From NCBI GenBank assembly GCA_016719925.1, contig JADJYC010000002.1:744001-808000 (forward strand): a stretch of 64,000 bases of DNA. The letters run 5' to 3'. The notes under the pieces were generated by a model. The model was not told the origin of the DNA, made no database searches, and worked only from the letters and a program-made list of their open reading frames with translations. Below, piece after piece: positions 54,130 through 62,259 of this stretch (position 1 is the first letter of the stretch; each line of letters begins with the position of its first letter). The translations under genes and the position numbers were made by a program. Source of the DNA: Crocinitomicaceae bacterium (GTDB lineage: Bacteria > Bacteroidota > Bacteroidia > Flavobacteriales_D > Crocinitomicaceae).

Positions 54130-54987
54130 ATGAGAATTCCTTTCGTGCTGCTTGCCGGCTTAGCCTTCTTTGAATCTTGTTGTTTCTGTGATAATACCGA
54201 TCGTGGAGAAACGTTAGAACAGCAACCGGTGTATCGTTTTGCTGTGGCCGGCCATGTTTATGGAAACCCTCACTCTTATCAGGGTACTCTATATCCTTCT
54301 TTTCTCAAAAAATTAAAGGAACAACATACTTTGAATCCTTATGACAAGTTGTTTCTTACGGGTGATGTAGTATGGGGAGACTCAATTGATGCAAAATGGA
54401 AATATTGTGAATTGCAACTGGACAGTTTGAATATAGATTGGGTTGTCGCACCTGGAAATCATGATAAAGAAATCTCAAGATTCTCATTGGACGAAAAAAT
54501 TAGTTCTATTGATACAAATAATTTTAAACCAATAGTATATGTTGTAAGAAAAAATGCGTTTGTTGTTTTAAATACCACTAATCCTGGCTGGACATTAAGT
54601 GATAAAGACAGAATAATTCTGACAGAAAAAACAAAAGGATTTGATACGCTCAAAAATATTTTTGTATTCACGCATCAATTGTGGTGGATCAGAAATGCGC
54701 CAGACAAATATTGTCTTGATTCATTGCGTTCCAATTCGTTTGTTGATTTTGAGGGGCCTGGTGATTTCTGGAAAGATGTATTTCCGGTGTTTGAACAAAC
54801 AAATGTCCAAACTTGGTTTTTTGCCGGTGATATGGGTGCGTGGTCGGTGCTTCCAGCATATTACGAAGACCACTATGGCAGATTTCATTTTTTCGGAAGT
54901 GGCATGGGTGGAGGCATTATGGATAATTATCTGTCAGTTTCTGTTTATCAAAACGGAAGGGTTGATATCAAAAAAATCCGGTTCTGA
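54130..54987 (+). CDS. Metallophosphoesterase lipoprotein
   Basis: 285 residues. Signal MRIPFVLLAGLAFFESCCFC with lipobox Cys17. The calcineurin-like motifs are visible: FAVAGHVYGNPHS (GH replaces the usual DxH), KLFLTGDVVWGDS (GD), WVVAPGNHDKE (GNHD), FVFTHQLWW (H) and FHFFGSGMGGG (distal, H changed to G-S). Because two metal-ligand motifs deviate, the activity is uncertain. Aromatic-rich C-terminus: NVQTWFFAGDMGAW and AYYEDHYGRFHFFGSG. Second of two tandem copies; the first is decayed. Confidence 0.75.
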   Translation: MRIPFVLLAGLAFFESCCFCDNTDRGETLEQQPVYRFAVAGHVYGNPHSYQGTLYPSFLKKLKEQHTLNPYDKLFLTGDVVWGDSIDAKWKYCELQLDSLNIDWVVAPGNHDKEISRFSLDEKISSIDTNNFKPIVYVVRKNAFVVLNTTNPGWTLSDKDRIILTEKTKGFDTLKNIFVFTHQLWWIRNAPDKYCLDSLRSNSFVDFEGPGDFWKDVFPVFEQTNVQTWFFAGDMGAWSVLPAYYEDHYGRFHFFGSGMGGGIMDNYLSVSVYQNGRVDIKKIRF

Positions 54988-55005
54988 TTTATCTTATTAA
55001 AACAG

Positions 55006-55013
55006 TAACTTTG
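55006..55013 (+). promoter_or_regulatory. -7 box of the PSP1-gldH unit
   Basis: TAACTTTG matches TAnnTTTG, 23 bases before the ATG at 55037. No convincing -33 TTG. Confidence 0.45.
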
Positions 55014-55036
55014 CTGGTACAATTACTTATTTAAAC

Positions 55037-56518
55037 ATGGGGTGCGGAAATTGTTCAACAGGAAGTGGCGTGCCGAAGGGGTGTAAAAGTAATGGTGCTT
55101 GCGGAGTGGGTGGTTGCGGAAAATTGTCGGTTTATGACTGGCTGGCAGATATTGATTTGCCAAACGGCCAGAGCATATATGACGTTGTTGAAGTAAGATT
55201 TAAAAATGGACGGAAATCTTTTTTCCGTAACATGAAAGATATTCAGCTTCAAACCGGTGATGCGGTTGTTGTGGAAGCCAGTCCGGGTCATGATATCGGG
55301 GTGGTTTCAGTAGTTGGGGAGTTAGCCCGGATTCAGGTCAGGAAAAAAGCACCAGGTTTTAAACCTCACGAGGCCCGTAAAATATATCGCAAGGCAACTG
55401 CCGAGGATTTATCCAAATGGAAAGATGCCCGTGAGCGGGAATTAAAAACGATGCATCGTTCTCGAGAACTCGCTTCTGAACTTGCATTGAATATGAAAAT
55501 TTCTGATGTTGAATATCAGGCAGATGGTACTAAAGCAATTTTTTATTACACAGCTGAGGATAGAATAGATTTCAGACAATTAATTAAAGACCTTGCAGAT
55601 GCCTTTAAGGTACGTGTTGAAATGAAGCAGATTGGTGTGCGTCAGGAGGCAGCGAGATTGGGCGGAATTGGTTCTTGCGGAAGAGAATTGTGTTGTTCTA
55701 CTTGGTTGACGGATTTCAGATCCGTTTCAACAGCCGCTGCAAGATATCAGCAACTTTCATTGAATCCTCAAAAACTTGCGGGCCAATGTGGCAAACTTAA
55801 ATGTTGTCTTAATTACGAATTGGATTCGTATATCGATGCACTGAAAGATTTTCCAAATTCAGACACAAAACTGCATACTGAAAAGGGAGTTGCTTTTCAC
55901 ATGAAGACAGATGTGTTCAAAGGTCAGATGTGGTATTTGCTTGAAGAAAGAAGTGAAGAGGTTTCAAAATCTGTACTTGTGCCATTATCTCCCAAAGATG
56001 TGAAAGAGATTATTGAAATGAACAAGGCGGGTAAAAAGCCTGCTGATTTGAGCCGATATATTGCTGAGGTTGTTGAAGCAGAACCGGATTATACAAATGT
56101 TGTAGGTCAGGATAGCCTCAACCGTTTTGATAATGCTTTCAAAAAGAAAAAGAAAAAAAAGAAAAAAGGTCCTGGAAGTGGAGGCGGAGATGCTAAAGGT
56201 CAGAATGTGCAACAGAATAAAGGTCAGTCAGGTCAAAATCAAAAGGGCCAGAATAATCAAAATAAGCCGGCAAACAAATCTAATGCGCCTGGCGGACAAG
56301 GGAGCAAACCTCAGGGTGCTCAGCAGCAGCAGAATAAAAAACCTCAGGGCGAGAATAAAAATGCCAATAACGCACCAAGGCCGCAGAATTCTAACTCAAA
56401 TGGTGAAAAAAAACCTGGGGAAAACAAAGGAAATAATCAGAACAGAAACAGAAATAGAAATCGGAACAAAAACAGAAATAACGACAATAAATCCAATGAA
56501 AAACCTAAAGGTGAATAG
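55037..56518 (+). CDS. PSP1-domain protein (RicT-like)
   Basis: 493 residues. A Cys-rich N-terminus (MGCGNCSTGSGVPKGCKSNG, GGCGK) is followed by the PSP1 domain with VEVRFKNGRKSFFRN, VVVEASPGHDIGVVSVVGEL and a Cys-rich core GGIGSCGRELCCSTWL and GQCGKLKCCLNYELDSY, typical of the family whose B. subtilis member RicT binds Fe-S clusters and controls RNA processing. The last ~120 residues are low complexity: a Lys run (FKKKKKKKKKGP) and Gln/Asn/Lys/Gly repeats, probably disordered and RNA-binding (inference). gldH overlaps its end by 23 bp; this pairing is usual in flavobacteria. Confidence 0.85.
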   Translation: MGCGNCSTGSGVPKGCKSNGACGVGGCGKLSVYDWLADIDLPNGQSIYDVVEVRFKNGRKSFFRNMKDIQLQTGDAVVVEASPGHDIGVVSVVGELARIQVRKKAPGFKPHEARKIYRKATAEDLSKWKDARERELKTMHRSRELASELALNMKISDVEYQADGTKAIFYYTAEDRIDFRQLIKDLADAFKVRVEMKQIGVRQEAARLGGIGSCGRELCCSTWLTDFRSVSTAAARYQQLSLNPQKLAGQCGKLKCCLNYELDSYIDALKDFPNSDTKLHTEKGVAFHMKTDVFKGQMWYLLEERSEEVSKSVLVPLSPKDVKEIIEMNKAGKKPADLSRYIAEVVEAEPDYTNVVGQDSLNRFDNAFKKKKKKKKKGPGSGGGDAKGQNVQQNKGQSGQNQKGQNNQNKPANKSNAPGGQGSKPQGAQQQQNKKPQGENKNANNAPRPQNSNSNGEKKPGENKGNNQNRNRNRNRNKNRNNDNKSNEKPKGE

Positions 56519-56980
56519 TTTAGTTTGGTTGAGTTTTCTTATGCCGGTAATTTTCATTTCCTGTGATTCGAACAGGATCTATGAAGAGAATTTTGAGATT
56601 GAAAATAATGTCTGGAATGTCGAAGATATTAAAACTTTTCTTTTGAAATTTCTGATACAGTAAGTCCTCTGGAGTTATTTGTAAACGTTCGCACCACAAC
56701 AGATTATCCTTACAGCAATCTTTATGTTTTTTTGTACAGCGAATATCCTAATGGTTATACTGATAAAGACACCCTTAATTTTATACTTGCTGAATCAAAC
56801 GGAAAATGGCTGGGTGAAAATTCCGGTACGGTAGTTGAAAACAGAATTGCTATTTCTAGCGGTGGAAGATTTCCCGCAAGTGGTAAATACACATTTAAAA
56901 TTCAGCATGCAATGAGAGAAGATGATCTTGCAGAAATTATTGATGTAGGTTTCCGGGTTGCTTACATGGAAGCCAAATAA
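56496..56980 (+). CDS. gldH: Gliding motility lipoprotein GldH, one frame break
   Basis: 161 residues when restored. Start at the ATG at 56496 inside the PSP1 gene: MKNLKVNSLVWLSFLMPVIF then ISCDSN, a lipobox with Cys23. At about 56636 AC-TTTT-C needs one more T; the protein then runs IKTFSFEISDTVSPLELFVN, NLYVFLYSEYPNGYTDKDTL, ESNGKWLGENSGT, RFPASGKYTFKIQHAMREDD, IIDVGFRVAYMEAK. These are the conserved blocks of GldH, needed for gliding and T9SS function in flavobacteria. Its presence fits the five T9SS-tailed proteins in the window. The stop abuts the stop of the BlaI-like gene. Confidence 0.85.
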
Positions 56981-57304
56981 TCAAAGTAATTCGTCCAGTT
57001 GTTTTGCTTTTTGAAAATAGGCGATTGCATCAGAATTTGAGCAGTCAAAGTAATTTTCCAATAACCAGTTGGAGGCGTAATCGCGGTATTCAGTTTTGGA
57101 TATTTTTGGCAGATAAATGTAGCCTTTGCCTTTTTTGCGGTGTTTGATAAAACCTTTTCTCTCCAGAATTCTTACAATGGTTGAAGTTGTATTATAAGCT
57201 GGTTTTGGAAGCGGATAGAAGTTAATAATTTCTTGCACGGTAGCTTCATTTAAGCCCCAGAGTCTTAACATAACTTGTTCTTCTGCAGGTGTTAATCGTT
57301 GCAT
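56981..57304 (-). CDS. BlaI/MecI/CopY-family transcriptional regulator
   Basis: 107 residues, winged helix: LTPAEEQVMLRLWGLNEATV, NTTSTIVRILERKGFIKHRK, KGKGYIYLPKISKTEYRDYA. The family represses operons by binding dyads as a dimer and is usually cleaved by a BlaR1-type membrane protease. No blaR1 is adjacent: the neighbour upstream is the divergent membrane protein at 57442. Regulator is probably autoregulated, with its promoter at 57324-57352. Confidence 0.88.
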   Translation of the reverse strand: MQRLTPAEEQVMLRLWGLNEATVQEIINFYPLPKPAYNTTSTIVRILERKGFIKHRKKGKGYIYLPKISKTEYRDYASNWLLENYFDCSNSDAIAYFQKAKQLDELL

Positions 57305-57323
57305 AACTAAATTCTTAGTGACA

Positions 57324-57352
57324 CAAATATAGGTTTAATTCTTTCACAAGCA
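57324..57352 (-). promoter_or_regulatory. Promoter of the BlaI-like gene
   Basis: On the minus strand TATATTTG (57324-57331) fits the -7 box and TTG (57350-57352) lies 18 bases upstream, close to the usual -33 spacing. It ends 19 bases before the start at 57304. Confidence 0.55.
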
Positions 57353-57441
57353 ATAAAATTATTCAACGATATTTTCCTGAAAACGAAATCGGGTCTCGTC
57401 AAAATAATTAAATTGGTTAAGTCATTTAAATTTCTCGTTTT

Positions 57442-58170
57442 ATGAATGCAAACCCAATGTTAGGTGCTTATATCGGAATAGGTGTAGGGATTCTATTTGT
57501 TATAATCATGATCATTGTTATTCCGCGGCAGATTAGAAAAGCTAAACAAGCGGGCCAGAATGCTGCAGACAAAATGATTAAGGACTTTGAAATGAAAACC
57601 GGTTTGAAATGGAACGGACAAGTTTTTACCGGAAATTATAAAGGATACATCGCAAGAGTTGAAAAGAATATTGCTTACAACAAAGCAAAAATATTTGATG
57701 GAGTTACAGACATGGTTTTTGATTCCAAATACAAGGAAAATATGAGTGGTAATACTACGGTATATCCAACTTTGAAAATTACACTTGAAAAACCAAATGC
57801 TAATTATCCGGATGTAACGCTTTTTCAATCAGGCAATTTTTTTCTTAACAACGATGAGTTCTGGAATAACAGGGTAAACGGTCGTATTCCGGAAGATTCC
57901 AAATTAGATATTGATGCAGATCCGCTTCATAAAAAAGCAACTTTTTATGGCAGTGCTGATGGCGCAAGAAAAATGCTTGATTCTTCTGAACTTAAAAACC
58001 TGATGTCCGGTTGGATTTATCCTGACGTTAGAGCGAATAGTACAAAGGTGACTCTTGAACTGAATAACCCAAGTATAATTCCTGTATGGGGCCATAATAA
58101 AACCAGTGGAGTTGATTGGATGGTGCAGGGGCTTGATATCTGCGCAGCAACCGGAAATGCGTTAAGTTAA
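57442..58170 (+). CDS. Membrane-anchored protein, unknown function
   Basis: 242 residues. One N-terminal TM at 7-28 (LGAYIGIGVGILFVIIMIIV) followed by basic residues (PRQIRKAKQ), then a soluble domain of ~200 residues with strands (FTGNYKGYIARVEKNIAYNK, TTVYPTLKITLEKPNANYPD, TKVTLELNNPSIIPVWGHNK). No family recognised. Divergent from the BlaI-like regulator, so it may be its target (inference). Confidence 0.6.
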   Translation: MNANPMLGAYIGIGVGILFVIIMIIVIPRQIRKAKQAGQNAADKMIKDFEMKTGLKWNGQVFTGNYKGYIARVEKNIAYNKAKIFDGVTDMVFDSKYKENMSGNTTVYPTLKITLEKPNANYPDVTLFQSGNFFLNNDEFWNNRVNGRIPEDSKLDIDADPLHKKATFYGSADGARKMLDSSELKNLMSGWIYPDVRANSTKVTLELNNPSIIPVWGHNKTSGVDWMVQGLDICAATGNALS

Positions 58171-58285
58171 TTTTTGGTAACCAATAGCTTTTTCATCGTT
58201 CTAATGTTGGCAAGATATTCAGAAGAAATTGCGCTTTGATTTATAAACCCTGTAATTTTGTAACTTAGTAGAAATACCCTTACCT

Positions 58286-59125
58286 ATGAAATTCCTTTGG
58301 ATTGTTATTTTTTCCGTTTTCTGTTTTTCTGTCAATGGACAATTTGTCGATGAATTTAACCGCAATCAGGCAAGAAGAAATTCTAAAAACGAAAATCCTT
58401 TTGGCAAAAACAGACGTGATGCAATTTGGAGTCACAGTCAGAGTCATCATCGCGGATTTGGATGGTTTATAAATCCAGGTTTAACTTACATGCTTGGAAA
58501 TTCTGCCGATGATGAAAACCGCACTTATGATCTTACTCCATCTGGTTTACCAGGGTATTATCTGGAGGCCGGAATGGAACACCTCTTCAAAAAAGATCAG
58601 AAAATCGTTCATTATTTTGATTGGGGCTTAGGCGTAAAACATTTTGCAGGACAGGAGAAATATTCTATTGAAGGAACTGACCCTACCCGTGGTCAATTCA
58701 ATTTAGGCAATGCTTTTGCACGTGCCGGCATTCACAATGTATGGCAGTTAAGTATGTATAATTTTATTGATCAGTCCATAGGATTTAATCTGGATTACAG
58801 AATTTATGGCGGAAATCAGGATGATAATTATCTTTCTCCGCTTGGATCAGTGAATCAAGCCAAACTGGTGGCGCAGTTACATTATTATTTTGGTTTTGGA
58901 TATAAAGTAGATGATGGATTTTTCATTGTACCGGGTGTTCAAACTCCTATATTTACCGCCGTTAGTTTTGATGGTTTAAATCCCTCACACCATTGGTTTA
59001 ATAGCCGTTATCAGCCGTTTATTTTTACGTTGAAGTTTGCCTGGTTATTCCCTAAAAAGGGATGTCCTCCGGTAGATGGAATGGAAGATGATGAACAACG
59101 GAATAATAATTTTCTGAATCAGTAA
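58286..59125 (+). CDS. Secreted or outer-membrane protein, unknown function
   Basis: 279 residues with signal peptide MKFLWIVIFSVFCFSVNGQ. Mature part: a basic linker (FNRNQARRNSKNENPFGKNR), then alternating barrel-like strands (GWFINPGLTYMLGNSADDEN, HYFDWGLGVKHFAG, LVAQLHYYFGFGYKVDD, FIFTLKFAWLFPKKG). An outer-membrane barrel of the small type is likely. The C-terminus is an acidic tail (GMEDDEQRNNNF). A TAATTTTG -7-like box is at 58253. Strong terminator follows. Confidence 0.6.
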   Translation: MKFLWIVIFSVFCFSVNGQFVDEFNRNQARRNSKNENPFGKNRRDAIWSHSQSHHRGFGWFINPGLTYMLGNSADDENRTYDLTPSGLPGYYLEAGMEHLFKKDQKIVHYFDWGLGVKHFAGQEKYSIEGTDPTRGQFNLGNAFARAGIHNVWQLSMYNFIDQSIGFNLDYRIYGGNQDDNYLSPLGSVNQAKLVAQLHYYFGFGYKVDDGFFIVPGVQTPIFTAVSFDGLNPSHHWFNSRYQPFIFTLKFAWLFPKKGCPPVDGMEDDEQRNNNFLNQ

Positions 59126-59136
59126 AAAATAAAAAA

Positions 59137-59159
59137 GCCCGGAATTTAAAATTCCGGGC
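59137..59159. terminator. Bidirectional intrinsic terminator
   Basis: GCCCGGAAT / ATTCCGGGC, a 9-bp perfect stem with A run left and T run right, between the barrel-like gene and tonB. Confidence 0.88.
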
Positions 59160-59180
59160 TTTCTTTTTGAATACACTATT

Positions 59181-59876
59181 TTATTCTTTAATGACAAAAT
59201 TAATTGGAACTGTGTAATGAACGCTTACAGGTTTTCCTGCCTGTTCACCCGGCTTCCAGTTTGGCATCATGCTGATTACCCTCATGGCTTCTTTTTCAAG
59301 GTCTTTGTGCAATTGTGAGTCGGTTCTTACATTGGAAATTGAACCATCCTTGTTTACCACAAAGTGAACATTGACAACTCCCTGAATTCCCATTTCTCTT
59401 GGCATTTCAGGATAGTTTACGGTTGATTGAATGAATTTCATCATTGCCGGATATCCTCCTACAAATTCAGGATCAACTTCAGAAACCCAAAGTGGTTCAT
59501 CGCCGCCTTCTATTGTTCCTCCAATTTCTTTGCAATCCAGACAAGGGTCTGTTACAATAATCTGACTGGTATAAACAACGTTTGGATTAATTGGTTTGCT
59601 AACTACGGTAATGTCATCAACCGGCATGGTAATGATGGCGGCTTGTTGCTGCGTTTGTGGTTCAGGTTTTTCCTGGATAACGTCGTCATAAACATCCGGA
59701 TCAAAAACCACGGCGTTTGGACCATCATTGGTGACAACCACTTTTTTGTGTTCAACACTGGCTGATGAATACTCAAACGCCAGCAAAGTGACGGCTCCGG
59801 CTATCAGCAAACCGATTTGAAAAAACGCGAATCTCTTTCTTTCGAGATCTGCCTTACTGCTTTTTTTTGCGATCAT
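59181..59876 (-). CDS. tonB: Energy transducer TonB
   Basis: 231 residues. One TM near 18-35 (FAFFQIGLLIAGAVTLLAFE), a periplasmic linker with Pro/Gln (EKPEPQTQQQAA) and a Cys pair (CLDCKE), then the TonB C-terminal domain VDPEFVGGYPAMMKFIQSTV, NYPEMPREMGIQGVVNVHFV, GSISNVRTDSQL, WKPGEQAGKPVSVHYTVPIN. It couples the proton motive force to outer-membrane receptors. No exbB/exbD beside it. Confidence 0.92.
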   Translation of the reverse strand: MIAKKSSKADLERKRFAFFQIGLLIAGAVTLLAFEYSSASVEHKKVVVTNDGPNAVVFDPDVYDDVIQEKPEPQTQQQAAIITMPVDDITVVSKPINPNVVYTSQIIVTDPCLDCKEIGGTIEGGDEPLWVSEVDPEFVGGYPAMMKFIQSTVNYPEMPREMGIQGVVNVHFVVNKDGSISNVRTDSQLHKDLEKEAMRVISMMPNWKPGEQAGKPVSVHYTVPINFVIKE

Positions 59877-60052
59877 AATAGTAAGTTTTTTAATTTATAC
59901 TGATTATGCTTTTGCAAGGGTTGTGCCACTTTTTTAAGTAACAGATAAACAAGTAGATAGAATGATTTTTTAGTTAATTATTTGTTAAAGAGAATTCAGG
60001 TATCCAACTTGATTTTGAGCTGAATTTATTTGGAAAATAACAGCAAAGGATC

Positions 60053-60490
60053 TTACGGGTTTGCCCTCACAAAAATGCTCAGCGCATTCACAGCCACAGT
60101 TGCAAGTCCTGCAAAAACCCAGGCAAAACCCCATTTGCTGAAATCAAAACAGACCGGATTGTTGAGTGTGAAAATTCCGAATACGAGAAGCAGAATGCAA
60201 AGCCCAATGATAACAACAGCCAGTTTTTTTACCAGTCTGAAACTTGTTTTTCTGGTGATATAAATTTCAAGTCCTGCAATTGCCGTTAGAAAAAATGAAT
60301 CAACAATAACCGCAAGTCGGGTTAGAGCGTTTACATCTGATTCACTGTAGTAATGTATTTTGTCCATTTCATTCAAATGGGTAATCAGAATATTTTCATG
60401 TGCATTGTAGATTGCCCCGCCAAAAAAAATGCTGACTACAGCCAGCAGAAATCCACAGGCGGCAATGACTAAAAACAGTTTACGTGACAT
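60053..60490 (-). CDS. Membrane protein with four TM segments, unknown
   Basis: 145 residues. Hydrophobic segments at 5-25, 60-75, 88-105 and 121-140 (FLVIAACGFLLAVVSIFFGG; LTRLAVIVDSFFLTAIAG; KLAVVIIGLCILLLVFGIF; GFAWVFAGLATVAVNALS). No family recognised. A -7 box TATATTTG ends 4 bases from its start (60495-60502), so the transcript is near-leaderless. Divergent from ridA. Confidence 0.65.
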   Translation of the reverse strand: MSRKLFLVIAACGFLLAVVSIFFGGAIYNAHENILITHLNEMDKIHYYSESDVNALTRLAVIVDSFFLTAIAGLEIYITRKTSFRLVKKLAVVIIGLCILLLVFGIFTLNNPVCFDFSKWGFAWVFAGLATVAVNALSIFVRANP

Positions 60491-60494
60491 GGTG

Positions 60495-60502
60495 CAAATA
60501 TA
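60495..60502 (-). promoter_or_regulatory. -7 box abutting the membrane gene start
   Basis: TATATTTG on the minus strand, 4 bases before the ATG at 60490. No -33 TTG seen. Confidence 0.5.
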
Positions 60503-60550
60503 GGCACATCGTCGTTACAGGATTTAATAAAAAAGTACATTCTTAAGTCG

Positions 60551-60558
60551 TATATTTG
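60551..60558 (+). promoter_or_regulatory. -7 box of the RidA gene
   Basis: TATATTTG, 15 bases before the ATG at 60574. It supports that start over the in-frame TTG at 60556, which lies within the box. Confidence 0.5.
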
Positions 60559-60573
60559 CAAAAACACTGGAAT

Positions 60574-61002
60574 ATGTCTGACAAAATCAGCACATCAAAT
60601 GCACCTAAGCCTGTTGGTCTCTATCCGCATGCGCGCAGAGTGGGTAACTTACTTTTTCTTTCAGGGGTAGGACCGAGAACAGCCGGATCAAACGCAAATG
60701 ATTCAGCAGTTCCCGGATTGGAATTGGATCACAATGGAAATTTCAAATCATTTGATTTTGAAGCACAATGCAGATCTGTTTTTGATAATGTTAAAGCAGT
60801 TCTTGAGGCCTCTGGATCCAGCTGGGATAAACTGGTGGATGTAACAGTTTTTCTTGTCAATATGAAACGTGATTTTGTCACCTACAATAAAATTTATGCT
60901 GAGTATTTCAAAGACAATCAGCCTTGCCGGACAACAGTTGAAATAAACTCGCTGCCAACACCCATTGCCATTGAATTAAAATGTATTGCTACAATTGATT
61001 AA
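60574..61002 (+). CDS. RidA/YjgF-family protein (2-aminomuconate deaminase-like)
   Basis: 142 residues from the ATG at 60574. The start KPVGLYPHARRVGNLLFLSG and GVGPRT, then FDFEAQCRSVFDNVKAVLEA, KLVDVTVFLVNMKRDFVTYN and the terminal RTTVEINSLPTPIAIELKCI, which contains the Arg that stabilises the substrate carboxylate. RidA proteins hydrolyse reactive enamines/imines; the long insert NANDSAVPGLELDHNGNFKS resembles the aminomuconate deaminase branch. First gene of a two-gene unit; the next starts 10 bp later. Confidence 0.9.
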   Translation: MSDKISTSNAPKPVGLYPHARRVGNLLFLSGVGPRTAGSNANDSAVPGLELDHNGNFKSFDFEAQCRSVFDNVKAVLEASGSSWDKLVDVTVFLVNMKRDFVTYNKIYAEYFKDNQPCRTTVEINSLPTPIAIELKCIATID

Positions 61003-61012
61003 ATAAAACAAC

Positions 61013-61591
61013 ATGATTTCACTTCTTGTAAAAATTTTACTGACTTCTCTTTCTCTGTTTTATACTGTTTACCTTTTCTGGGATGGTTCATGGGGATGGG
61101 GAATATTTTTCATTTTTGTTACAGCGCTTTTCGGATTATTTATTTTCAGAAATGAGCGAATTATTCTTGCTATAAATCAGCTTCGTTTGCAGAATATAGA
61201 AAAGGCGGCACATCACCTGAATAAAATCAGACAGCCTCAGTTTTTATTGCCGCGTCAGCGTGCGTATTTCTTTTACCTGTGTGGTACAACTGGCGCTGGT
61301 GGCGCAAATACGCTGGGACAAAAAGAATCTCTTTTTCGTAAGGCACTTTCTATTGGCTTGAAAAGAGATACAGATAAAGCGATGGCTAAAATGCATTTGG
61401 CTGCAATTTGTATGAGTACCGGAAGAAGAAATGAAGCGGATACCTTGTTGTCTGAAGCTAAAAAACTGGATAAAGACGGTTTGCTTTCAGAACATCTTAA
61501 ATCACTCAAAAAACAAATGGGGAAAGCTACTTCTGTCAATCAGATCCGTCAGGCTCAAATGATGAAAGGACAAAGAGGAAAAATGAGATAA
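61013..61591 (+). CDS. Membrane-anchored TPR-like protein, unknown
   Basis: 192 residues. Two N-terminal hydrophobic segments (LLVKILLTSLSLFYTVYLFW and GWGIFFIFVTALFGLFIF), then helical repeats (NQLRLQNIEKAAHHLNKIRQ, KESLFRKALSIGLKRDTDKA, AAICMSTGRRNEADTLLSEA) that resemble degenerate TPRs, and a basic tail (QMMKGQRGKMR). Probably an inner-membrane protein with a cytoplasmic TPR part. It follows ridA by 10 bp. Confidence 0.6.
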   Translation: MISLLVKILLTSLSLFYTVYLFWDGSWGWGIFFIFVTALFGLFIFRNERIILAINQLRLQNIEKAAHHLNKIRQPQFLLPRQRAYFFYLCGTTGAGGANTLGQKESLFRKALSIGLKRDTDKAMAKMHLAAICMSTGRRNEADTLLSEAKKLDKDGLLSEHLKSLKKQMGKATSVNQIRQAQMMKGQRGKMR

Positions 61592-61639
61592 ACGTGATAA
61601 ATTCCAATTCACAATTTCCAAACACCAATCAGTTTATAT

Positions 61640-61736
61640 CCAGGAAAAATTAGAATTTAGAATTTGGAATTTGGGATTTGGAAATTAAATTTGGGATTTG
61701 GAATTTAAAATTTGGAATTTAGAATTTGGAATTTCA
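61640..61736. repeat. TTTGGAATTT low-complexity repeat
   Basis: About ten tandem, imperfect copies of GAATTTGGAATTTGGGATTT-type motifs between converging genes. The same motif family occurs in the repeats before clpP. Confidence 0.6.
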
Positions 61737-61737
61737 C

Positions 61738-62247
61738 CTAATACGCTTTCTCCCCAATCACATTCCCGGCCGGGTCATACACACAAACCCAGATTTGTCC
61801 TCCGCCTTTGCAGTTTGCAACACCTGCACCTACTTTGGTAGATTTTGCCCAGATAACCTGCGAATAATGTCCGCTTTTGTGACTGCGGCCACTGATATAA
61901 GTAGTGTTTTTGTGATTGAAATATTTTTCTTCTTCAGCCCAGTAATCTATTACAGCCTCTTCATTACTGACATCACTGTGCCAATAAATATTTTCTCCGT
62001 ATTCACCGTTGCTGTGTTGCAGCTGACAATTCTTTGCAAGTTTATCAGCCCATGCCTGAGCATAAGCGGCCAGTTCTTCTGACCAGTGAATATCAGGTGC
62101 ACCCACTTTCTGACGATAATAATTATGTCGTTCAACAATTTTTGTGGTATCAATAGTTGGATTTTCTGAATCTAAAGAATTAACAACGGGATCAAACCGA
62201 AATGATAAAAGGGCAATTACAGTAAGACAGAATAAAAGCACTTTCAT
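61738..62247 (-). CDS. CAP-domain (SCP/PR1-like) secreted protein
   Basis: 169 residues from the ATG at 62247 (MKVLLFCLTVIALLSFRFDP, signal peptide). The CAP domain is complete: VERHNYYRQKVGAPDIHWSE, LAAYAQAWADKLAKNCQLQH, GENIYWHS, HYSQVIWAKSTKVGAGVANC, IWVCVYDPAGNVIG. His/Glu residues of the CAP cavity are present. Extracellular CAP proteins have roles in binding or proteolysis; the function in bacteria is mostly unknown. Starts 12 bp after the stop of the upstream M1-type gene. Confidence 0.88.
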   Translation of the reverse strand: MKVLLFCLTVIALLSFRFDPVVNSLDSENPTIDTTKIVERHNYYRQKVGAPDIHWSEELAAYAQAWADKLAKNCQLQHSNGEYGENIYWHSDVSNEEAVIDYWAEEEKYFNHKNTTYISGRSHKSGHYSQVIWAKSTKVGAGVANCKGGGQIWVCVYDPAGNVIGEKAY

Positions 62248-62259
62248 ACACGTCATTTT

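Noticed and set aside
57305..57441. BlaI operator of TACAnnTGTA type
   Set aside because: No convincing dyad of that form could be found between the divergent genes.
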